A stretch of 36,612 nt of DNA. It comes from Comamonadaceae bacterium. Its GTDB lineage: Bacteria; Pseudomonadota; Gammaproteobacteria; Burkholderiales; Burkholderiaceae_C. Position numbers and translations under genes: made by a program. The stretch covers positions 1 to 36,612 of the forward strand of contig PNMN01000003.1 of the NCBI GenBank assembly GCA_013823655.1. Direction: 5' to 3'. Positions 18,333-25,520 of the stretch are shown here, piece by piece (the stretch's first letter is position 1; each line of letters opens with the position of its first letter). Below the pieces are notes generated by a model. The model did no database searches. It saw nothing but the letters and a program-made list of their open reading frames with translations, and had not been told where the DNA came from.

Positions 18333-18843
18333 ACGTGCGCCCGTCACACCCGCAGCCTGGATCGGCCAGGTGCTGCTGTACGCCTTGTTTGCGCTGGTCA
18401 TCGGCGTCTTTTCGCGCTGGCCTCCCTACCAGGTGCTGCCCGAAGGTCAGGCCCTCATCAAACTGAGCTTCGTGCACCAGGGCAAGCTGGTGTCCGACTG
18501 CCGCCCCACACCGCCCGAAGAGCTGGCCCGGCTGCAGCCCACCATGCGAGCGCCACTCCAGTGTCCGCGTGAGCGCTCACCGGTGACGGTCGAGCTCGAG
18601 CTGGACGGTCAACTGGTGCATGGGCAGACCGCGCAACCCGCTGGTCTGTCGCGCGACGGCAACTCGGTCGTCTACCACAAGCTGCAAGTGCCGGCCGGCG
18701 AACACCACCTGAGCGTGCGCATCAAAGACGACATCCGCAGCCCCGGCTTCAACCATCGGCGCGAGGCCCGCGTGACGCTGCGTTCGGCCCAGATCATGGT
18801 GATCGATTTCAACGCCGAATCAGGTGAGATCACATTGCAATGA
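18325..18843 (+). CDS. Membrane-anchored periplasmic protein of unknown function
   Basis: GTG start after GGAGG; single N-terminal TM then soluble domain; overlaps upstream gene stop and downstream ATG (ATGA at 18840). Confidence 0.7.
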   Translation: MPERAPVTPAAWIGQVLLYALFALVIGVFSRWPPYQVLPEGQALIKLSFVHQGKLVSDCRPTPPEELARLQPTMRAPLQCPRERSPVTVELELDGQLVHGQTAQPAGLSRDGNSVVYHKLQVPAGEHHLSVRIKDDIRSPGFNHRREARVTLRSAQIMVIDFNAESGEITLQ

Positions 18844-20285
18844 ACCCACTGAACCCAAGCTTCGACGGCCACCGCTCACCCCCCCGCAGCAGCGCGCAAG
18901 CCCAGGCAGGCCACCTCTACGAACTGCGCCTGAGCAGCGACACCAGCCTGGCGCTGGCGCGTGGCTGGCTCTGGCTGGGCCTGCTGGCGCTGATTGTCTC
19001 GGGTCTGTTCGCGGTGGTGCTCGTGCTGGCGCGCACGCCGGGCCTGAATCAGTTTCTGCCACTGGCCGATCTCTTTCGCGTGGCGCTGGTCGTGCATGTC
19101 GATTTGTCGGTGCTGGTGTGGTTCACCGCCATGGCAGGCCTGCTGTGGAGCCTGAACAGCAGCGCAGCAGGTCGGCGCACCGGCTGGGCCGCCTGGGGCT
19201 TGTGCGCACTGGGAACGGCGCTGATGTGCGTGGCGCCATTTGCCGACCCGGGCACCCCGCTGATGGCCAACTACATCCCGGTGATTGACGGACCCGTCTT
19301 CCTCACCGGGCTGCTGCTGTTCGGTGTCGGCACCACGCTGCTGGTGCTGCGCAGTCTGTGGGCCGCCTTGCCTCCGGGGCTGCGGCTGGACGGTGCCGCC
19401 GCACTGCGTTTTGGTCTCAACGCCAGCGTCGTGGCCACGGCCGTGGCGCTGCTGGCCTTTGCCGCGTCCTTTGTGCTGACACCGGCCTCGCTGTCCGGCA
19501 AGCCCTACTACGAAATCCTGTTCTGGGGCGGTGGCCATGCGCTGCAGTTCACCTGGACCTTGCTGATGCTGGTCGGATGGCTGTGGCTGGCCGGCGCCTG
19601 CGGCATGCGGGTACCCCTGAGCCCGCGCCTGGCCTTGCTGATGTTTGCGCTGGCGCTGGTCAGCGTGTTTGTCACGCCCTACGCCTACCTGGCGCACGAC
19701 ATCGCCAGCGTCGAGCACCGCAACCTGCACACCTGGGCCATGCGCATCGGCGGTGGCCTGGCCATCGCGCCAGTGACGCTGGCGGTGGGCTGGGGGCTGA
19801 TGCAGGCCCGCGCACAGCCGCTACAGCCCAACCAGCAGCCGCTGCGCGTGGCGCTGCTGTCGTCGATGCTGCTGTTTGCCGTCGGCGGCATCATCGGTGT
19901 GCTGATCAACGGCAACAACGTTCGCATTCCGGCCCATTACCACGGCAGCATCGTCGGCGTGACGCTGGCGCTGATGGGCCTGGTCTACCACCTGTTGCCG
20001 CAGTTGGGCTGGCGCGCGCCCGCAGGGCGTCTGGCCGTCTGGCAGCCGGCACTGTATGGCGTCGGGCAGTTGATGCACATCGTGGGGCTGGTGTGGTCGG
20101 GCGGCTACGGCGTACAACGCAAAGTGGCCGGCAGCGAACAGGTGCTGCGCAGCACAGCCGAAGTGGCGGGCATGGGCCTGATGGGGCTTGGCGGGCTGAT
20201 TGCCATCATCGGGGGCATGCTCTTCGTGGTCGTGGTGCTGCGCGCCATGCGCGCGCCTGCTGTGCGTGCTGCGTCCAATTCCTGA
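18840..20285 (+). CDS. Divergent heme-copper oxidase-superfamily subunit I homolog (unassigned family)
   Basis: Multi-TM; helix II VVHVDLSVLVWF; helix VI FWGGGHALQF; helix X NNVRIPAHYHGSIVGVTLALMG; canonical HH of helix VII not seen (EHRNLHTW instead). Confidence 0.7.
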   Translation: MNPLNPSFDGHRSPPRSSAQAQAGHLYELRLSSDTSLALARGWLWLGLLALIVSGLFAVVLVLARTPGLNQFLPLADLFRVALVVHVDLSVLVWFTAMAGLLWSLNSSAAGRRTGWAAWGLCALGTALMCVAPFADPGTPLMANYIPVIDGPVFLTGLLLFGVGTTLLVLRSLWAALPPGLRLDGAAALRFGLNASVVATAVALLAFAASFVLTPASLSGKPYYEILFWGGGHALQFTWTLLMLVGWLWLAGACGMRVPLSPRLALLMFALALVSVFVTPYAYLAHDIASVEHRNLHTWAMRIGGGLAIAPVTLAVGWGLMQARAQPLQPNQQPLRVALLSSMLLFAVGGIIGVLINGNNVRIPAHYHGSIVGVTLALMGLVYHLLPQLGWRAPAGRLAVWQPALYGVGQLMHIVGLVWSGGYGVQRKVAGSEQVLRSTAEVAGMGLMGLGGLIAIIGGMLFVVVVLRAMRAPAVRAASNS

Positions 20286-20292
20286 AGCGCCC

Positions 20293-22200
20293 ATGAGCAA
20301 CCCGATCCAGGTGCTGCTGCGCTGGCCCTTCATGCACGTCGAGGCACTGTTCAACCGTGCCTTCGGCGACCGCATCAACCCGCTGTACCACCTGGGTTCG
20401 ATCACCTTCTTCCTGTTCTGGATCATCGGTGGCAGCGGCCTGTACCTGTACATCTTCTTCGACACCAGCGTGAGCGGCGCCTACGATTCGGTGGAGGCCA
20501 TGACGCACCAGCAGTGGTTTGCCGGCGGCGTGATGCGCAGCATGCACCGCTACGCTTCCGATGCCATGGTGATCACGATGTTGGTGCACATGCTGCGCTA
20601 CTACGCGTTCGACCGCTTGCGCGGTTTTCGCTCCTTTTCCTGGCTGACCGGCGTGGCGCTGATCTGGGGGGTGTTCGCCTCGGGCGTGAACGGTTTCATG
20701 CTGCCCTGGGACCGGCTGGCGCAATACGTCACCATCGCCAGTTTTGAATGGCTGGACTGGCTGCCCAGCTTCGGTGGCACGCTGATCCGCAACTTCATCG
20801 TCCCCAGCAGCGTCAGCGACCGCCTGTTTTCGCTGCTGGTGTTCGTCCACATCGGCGTGCCGCTGCTGGTGCTGCTGCTGATGTGGATCCATGTGCAGCG
20901 GGTGCCCAATGCCAGTCTGCAACCACCGCGGCCCATCGCCATCGGCATGGTGCTGTTGCTGCTGGCCCTGTCGCTGCTGCAGCCGGTGCACAGCCAAGGG
21001 GGTGCCGCCGACCTGGCCAGCGCCGTCACGCGACTCGATCTCGATTGGTTTTTGCTGTGGCTGTTCCCGCTCATCGACCGCTGGCCCCTGGGCTGGGTGT
21101 GGGCGCTGGTGTCGCTGGCCACGCTGCTGCTGCTGGTTCTGCCCTGGCTGCCGCCCAAGCGCCGCCGCAACGCCGGGGACGCGCTGCAAATGACGCTGCA
21201 CCCCGGTGGCACCAAGATCGCCCTGCGCTCGGGCGAAACCCTGCTCGAAGCGGGCCTGCGTGCCGGCCTGGCGTTGCCTTACGAATGCCGCAACGGCGGC
21301 TGTGGTGTCTGCCTGTGCAGCGTGCACCACGGCAAGGTTGACCACGGGCACTACCAGGCCGACGCATTGAGTGCCGAAATGCGCCAGCGTGGTCAGGCAC
21401 TGATGTGCTGCGCCACAGCGCTGGAAGATGTCGAGATCATTGTCGATGTGCCATCTCTGATCCACTCCGATGCCCCGAGCTTGCGACGCTGGCACGGGCG
21501 CGTGCAGCAGATGACCCGCCTCGGCCCCGACGTGATGCGCTTGCTGGTGACGCCGCCCGATCAAGGCATCGCCTTTACCGCCGGTCAGTACCTCGACATC
21601 GTGCTGGCCGACGGTCAGCGCCGCGCCTTCTCCTTCGCCAGCCCACCGAACGGTGGCGGCCTGATCGAGCTGCACGTGGCGCTGGTTCCCGGTGGACGTT
21701 TCACGACCCAGGTCTTTGAATCGATGCAGGAAGGCGACACACTGGAACTCGAAGGTCCCTTCGGCCACTTCACGCTCACCGAAAGCGCGCGGCCGATCCT
21801 GTTCGTGGCGGGCGCAACCGGTTTTGCCCCGGTCAAGAGCATCGTTGAAGATGCCTTTCAGCGTGGTATCCAGCGCCCCATGCGCCTGTACTGGGGAGCA
21901 CGCAACATCGGCGACCTGTACCTGCTGGACCTGGCGCGCCAATGGCAGGCAGACCATCCCCACTTCGAGTTCGTGCCGGTGCTGTCCGAACCCGACCCGG
22001 ACTGGAATGGCCGCACCGGCCTGGTCCACGAGGCCATGCTCAGTGATTTTCCCGATCTGCGCGAACACGAAATATACGTCTGCGGTTCGCTGATCATGGT
22101 AGAAGTTGCCATCCCGGCCTTCTTGGCCCATGGTGCTTCCCAGAACCACTGTTTCTCCGACGCCTTCACGACACAGCGACCGCATCAGCCTCCATCCTGA
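20293..22200 (+). CDS. Fusion: diheme cytochrome b + plant-type [2Fe-2S] ferredoxin + FAD/NAD(P)H oxidoreductase
   Basis: HRYASDAMVITMLVH and HIGVPLLVLLLMWIH; CRNGGCGVCLC...C; FAD motif RAFSFAS; NAD-binding GATGFAPVKS and YVCGSLIMVE. Confidence 0.88.
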   Translation: MSNPIQVLLRWPFMHVEALFNRAFGDRINPLYHLGSITFFLFWIIGGSGLYLYIFFDTSVSGAYDSVEAMTHQQWFAGGVMRSMHRYASDAMVITMLVHMLRYYAFDRLRGFRSFSWLTGVALIWGVFASGVNGFMLPWDRLAQYVTIASFEWLDWLPSFGGTLIRNFIVPSSVSDRLFSLLVFVHIGVPLLVLLLMWIHVQRVPNASLQPPRPIAIGMVLLLLALSLLQPVHSQGGAADLASAVTRLDLDWFLLWLFPLIDRWPLGWVWALVSLATLLLLVLPWLPPKRRRNAGDALQMTLHPGGTKIALRSGETLLEAGLRAGLALPYECRNGGCGVCLCSVHHGKVDHGHYQADALSAEMRQRGQALMCCATALEDVEIIVDVPSLIHSDAPSLRRWHGRVQQMTRLGPDVMRLLVTPPDQGIAFTAGQYLDIVLADGQRRAFSFASPPNGGGLIELHVALVPGGRFTTQVFESMQEGDTLELEGPFGHFTLTESARPILFVAGATGFAPVKSIVEDAFQRGIQRPMRLYWGARNIGDLYLLDLARQWQADHPHFEFVPVLSEPDPDWNGRTGLVHEAMLSDFPDLREHEIYVCGSLIMVEVAIPAFLAHGASQNHCFSDAFTTQRPHQPPS

Positions 22201-22221
22201 CCCCACCGGGAGCCTGTCCGC

Positions 22222-22923
22222 ATGGAAATCCGATCCTCGCCCCCCAGTTTCGACATACCCCGCTACCTGTCGACGCTGCCACAGTTCAGTGAGCTCGACG
22301 CAGCCGACCAGCAGCGCCTGGCCAAAGGCTGCTCGCTGCGTCGCCTGCAGCGCGGCGACATGGTCCAGCATGCCGGTGCACCCTGCGAGGCATTCCACAT
22401 CACGGTGGTGGGGCAGATCAAGTTGTTTGCCTTGTCTGCCGAAGGAAAGGAGAAGGTGGTGGAGATCGTGGGACCGAGCGGCAGTTTTGGCGAGGCGCCG
22501 ATGTTTCTGGACCAACCCTGTCTGCTCAGCGCACTGGCGCTCACCGACGTGCTGCTGCTGGACGTCAACCGACGCATCCTTCTGGATGAGATCGAACGCA
22601 ATCCCAGCATCGCCATGTGCATGCTGGCGGGCTTGTCGCGTCGGCTGCACGGCATGGTCCGCGACGTGCAGTCCTATGCACTGCACAGCGGTCTTCATCG
22701 CGTGATCGGCTATTTGCTGCGCGAGAGTGATGGCCTGGCGACCCAGGCATTCACGTTGTCATTGCCGGTCAGCAAGGCCACCGTCGCCTCGCGCCTGTCG
22801 CTGACGCCGGAGTACTTCTCGCGTGTGTTGCACGAACTGGAGACGGCCCGCCTGATCGCCATCGACCGGCGCGACATCCACGTGCTGGATCTGGCCCGTC
22901 TGGCCGCGTATTCGCCGCCGTAG
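22222..22923 (+). CDS. Crp/Fnr family regulator (Dnr/NnrR-like) 1
   Basis: cNMP-binding-like domain, HTH with recognition helix TPEYFSRVLHELE (ExxSR), no FNR-type N-terminal Cys cluster. Confidence 0.85.
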   Translation: MEIRSSPPSFDIPRYLSTLPQFSELDAADQQRLAKGCSLRRLQRGDMVQHAGAPCEAFHITVVGQIKLFALSAEGKEKVVEIVGPSGSFGEAPMFLDQPCLLSALALTDVLLLDVNRRILLDEIERNPSIAMCMLAGLSRRLHGMVRDVQSYALHSGLHRVIGYLLRESDGLATQAFTLSLPVSKATVASRLSLTPEYFSRVLHELETARLIAIDRRDIHVLDLARLAAYSPP

Positions 22924-22958
22924 CAAAGTGGCGCAGATGGCTGCTGCCCGCGCCGGGC

Positions 22959-22982
22959 CTGGGTCAAGGGCTGGGTCAAGGG
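22959..22982 (+). repeat. Perfect 12-bp tandem repeat (CTGGGTCAAGGG)x2
   Basis: ctgggtcaagggctgggtcaaggg, in the gap between the two Crp/Fnr genes. Confidence 0.8.
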
Positions 22983-23069
22983 CCTCATCGGCCGATTGGC
23001 GGACATACAATCAAAAACCGACCCCCGTCGGCCCCACGATGCACTAAGAGTGCTGAGAGTCTTTCGCCC

Positions 23070-23759
23070 ATGCAATCGCAACAGATCGATCTGCCGCGCT
23101 ACCTGTCGGTCTTGCCGCTGTTTGGCGACCTGAGAACCGACGAGCTCGTCCGGCTGGCCGAGGGCTGCCAGCTGCGTCGCATGCCTCGGGGCGACATGGT
23201 CTGCCGCATGGGCCAGCCCTGCGAAGAGTTCCACGTGGTGGTGGTGGGCCAGGTGAAGCTGTTTGCGATCTCGCCCGACGGTCATGAAAAGGTGATTGAG
23301 CTGGTTGGACCTGGCAACAGCTTTGGCGAAGCCCTGATGTTCAGCGGTCGTGCCTATGTGGTCAATGTTCAGACCTTGTCCGACAGCCTCTTGCTGGTGG
23401 TCAGCAAGGCCGCCGTTCTGGCCGAGGTGGCGCGTGACCCGCGCTTTGCGATGCGCTTGCTCACCAATCTCTCGCGGCGCATGCAAAGCCTCATCAACGA
23501 CGTGCAATCGGACGCTTTGCACAGCGGCATGCAGCGCGTGATCGGCTACTTGCTGCGCGAGAGCGAGAGCCAGGCGCCCCAGGTTTTCACGCTGTCATTG
23601 CCGGCCAGCAAGGCCACCATCGCCTCGCGCCTGTCGCTGACGCCGGAGTACTTCTCGCGCGTGTTGCACGAACTGGAGGCCGCCGGTTTGATCGTTATCG
23701 ACAAACGCGAGGTGCGCATCCTTGACGCAGCCAGGCTGGCGCGTTACCCGGCGACCTGA
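23070..23759 (+). CDS. Crp/Fnr family regulator (Dnr/NnrR-like) 2
   Basis: Same architecture as the upstream gene; C-terminal HTH almost identical (SKATIASRLSLTPEYFSRVLHELE). Confidence 0.85.
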   Translation: MQSQQIDLPRYLSVLPLFGDLRTDELVRLAEGCQLRRMPRGDMVCRMGQPCEEFHVVVVGQVKLFAISPDGHEKVIELVGPGNSFGEALMFSGRAYVVNVQTLSDSLLLVVSKAAVLAEVARDPRFAMRLLTNLSRRMQSLINDVQSDALHSGMQRVIGYLLRESESQAPQVFTLSLPASKATIASRLSLTPEYFSRVLHELEAAGLIVIDKREVRILDAARLARYPAT

Positions 23760-23819
23760 GGATGCCCATCGCACCCGTTCTGCCTGGTGTGGTGTTGTGC
23801 TCTTGATGGAACAAATAAC

Positions 23820-23890
23820 TCAGCGGTCACGCAGATGCAGACCGGTTTTCTTCAGCACCGAGCAGGCGTACAGCGCGCAGAAGAACCGCC
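23820..23890 (-). pseudogene. Possible relic of a nirH/nirL-like C-terminus
   Basis: Minus-strand peptide ALYACSVLKKTGLHLRDR resembles the NirH terminus VLYSTVILKKTGLRIKDE; + strand gcag..c.gttttcttcag is shared with 6350-6370. Confidence 0.35.
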
Positions 23891-25003
23891 TCAGCGTGGC
23901 GCCACCCCGGCGCCAGCGCGCATGTCGGCGCGCTCGATGCTGTGGGCCAGTTCCTGCGCAAACTCGCCATCGGGTGGTGCGTGCGTGCGGGCGCGGCGCC
24001 AATGGACGGCGGCAGCGGCAAACTCTCCGCGCTCGAAAGCAGCGGCACCAGCCAGCGCCAGCGCCTTGGGATGGTCGGCATCGATCTTCAAGGCACGCTC
24101 GACCAGTTGAAGCGGCTCGCCTTCGATCCGGAAGCCCTGCGCCGCTGCCAGCACGTCGGCATAGTCGGTCAGCACCTGGGGGCTGTCGGGAGCGAGGGCC
24201 AGCGCGCGCGCATAGGCGTTGGCGGCCTCGGGGTACTGCTCCAGCGCGGCGCGCGAGCGACCCAGCAGACTCCAGTCGTCGGCGCTGCCGCCCTGGGTCT
24301 GCAGGCGCGCCTGCAATTGCGCCACGCGGTCTTGCGCCTGGTGGGGGTCGATGAGCGCGGGCGCTGCGCCCAGGCCGCTCAGCAAGGTGTCGGGCTCTCC
24401 CACTTGCCAATAGATGCCTGCCGCCAGCAAGGGCGTGCCCAGCGCCACGCCCCAATGCAACACGCGACCGCGCACTGCCGGGTGCAACGGTTCGGCGGTG
24501 GCCTGCGTCCGGTTCGGGCTTGGCTCGACCACAACCTCAGTCGCAGCCTCAGTCGCCTCTTCGGCCACGCACGCAGACGCACCACGGCGGCGCGCCACCT
24601 GTCTCCAAAAGGCCCACAGCGCCACCGCCAGCAACAGAAAAGGCCCGCCCCACAGCAGCACCGTGCGCGCCTGGAGAGCGGGCCGGTAACGCACGAAGTC
24701 GCCGTAGCGCTGAACCATGAAGTCAAGAATGTGCTGTTCGGACTCGCCACGCGCCAGGCGCTCACGGATCTGGGTGCGCAGGTCCACCGCCAGCGGTGCC
24801 ATGGATTCGGCGATGGTCTCGTTCTGACACACCAGGCAGCGCAGTTCAACCGCCACGCGCTGCACCCTGGCCTCGAGTTGCGGGTCGGCGTCCATCGGGC
24901 GCACCGGCTCGGCACCGGTGGCTGCACCAGCCAGCACCGCCAGGGCGAGACCAGCCGCACGCAAGGCGCAGCGCAGCGTGTGCAGTGTGTGAAGTTCAGC
25001 CAT
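23891..25003 (-). CDS. ccmH: Cytochrome c maturation protein CcmH with CcmI-like TPR extension
   Basis: LRCLVCQNETIAESMA motif, TM segments, C-terminal TPR region. Confidence 0.92.
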   Translation of the reverse strand: MAELHTLHTLRCALRAAGLALAVLAGAATGAEPVRPMDADPQLEARVQRVAVELRCLVCQNETIAESMAPLAVDLRTQIRERLARGESEQHILDFMVQRYGDFVRYRPALQARTVLLWGGPFLLLAVALWAFWRQVARRRGASACVAEEATEAATEVVVEPSPNRTQATAEPLHPAVRGRVLHWGVALGTPLLAAGIYWQVGEPDTLLSGLGAAPALIDPHQAQDRVAQLQARLQTQGGSADDWSLLGRSRAALEQYPEAANAYARALALAPDSPQVLTDYADVLAAAQGFRIEGEPLQLVERALKIDADHPKALALAGAAAFERGEFAAAAVHWRRARTHAPPDGEFAQELAHSIERADMRAGAGVAPR

Positions 25004-25520
25004 CGAGTCTGCGCATCAGAGGGAGGATGGTGTCGCGCAAGGCCTCGCGCGTGAGCACGCCGATGTGCTTGTGGCGGATCACCCCCTGCTTGTCGATGAC
25101 AAAGGTCTCGGGCAGACCGTAAACACCGTAGTCGATGCCGATGCGCCCGTCGAAGTCGGTCAGGTTGGCGCGGTAGGGGTCGCCGCCATGGCGCTGGATC
25201 CAGACTTTCGCGGCTTCGGGTTTGTCCTTGTAGTTCAGGCCGATCAGCGTCCACCGACCTTCACGCGCCAATTCCAGCAGCAGCGGGTGCTCTTGCACGC
25301 AGGCGGCGCACCACGAGGCCCAGACGTTGAGCAGCCAGACCTGTCCACGCAACTCCTGCGTGGACAGTGTGCGTGCCGGATCCTCCAGCCTGGGCAGTTG
25401 AAAAGTCGGCGCCGGCTGGCTGATCAGGGGCGACGGCACCTCGCGCGGGTCGAGCCGCAGACCCACGGCCAGCATCAGCACCAGCAGGGCAAAGATCGCC
25501 AACGGGAGAAAGCGTTTCAT
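24996..25520 (-). CDS. ccmG: Thiol:disulfide interchange protein CcmG/DsbE
   Basis: N-terminal TM, WASWCAACVQEHP thioredoxin motif, GVYGLPETFVID. Confidence 0.93.
   Translation of the reverse strand: MKRFLPLAIFALLVLMLAVGLRLDPREVPSPLISQPAPTFQLPRLEDPARTLSTQELRGQVWLLNVWASWCAACVQEHPLLLELAREGRWTLIGLNYKDKPEAAKVWIQRHGGDPYRANLTDFDGRIGIDYGVYGLPETFVIDKQGVIRHKHIGVLTREALRDTILPLMRRLDG

Noticed and set aside
16590-18401. 603-aa minus ORF opposite the cytb-MvhD fusion
   Set aside because: His/Gln/Arg-rich antisense translation with no motifs.
20206-22698. 830-aa minus-strand ORF
   Set aside because: Antisense shadow of the cytb-reductase fusion and regulator; no recognisable motif.
23010-23064. Small inverted repeats ccgacccccgtcgg and gcactaagagtgc ahead of the second regulator
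   Set aside because: Arms of only 4-5 bp in GC-rich DNA; likely by chance.
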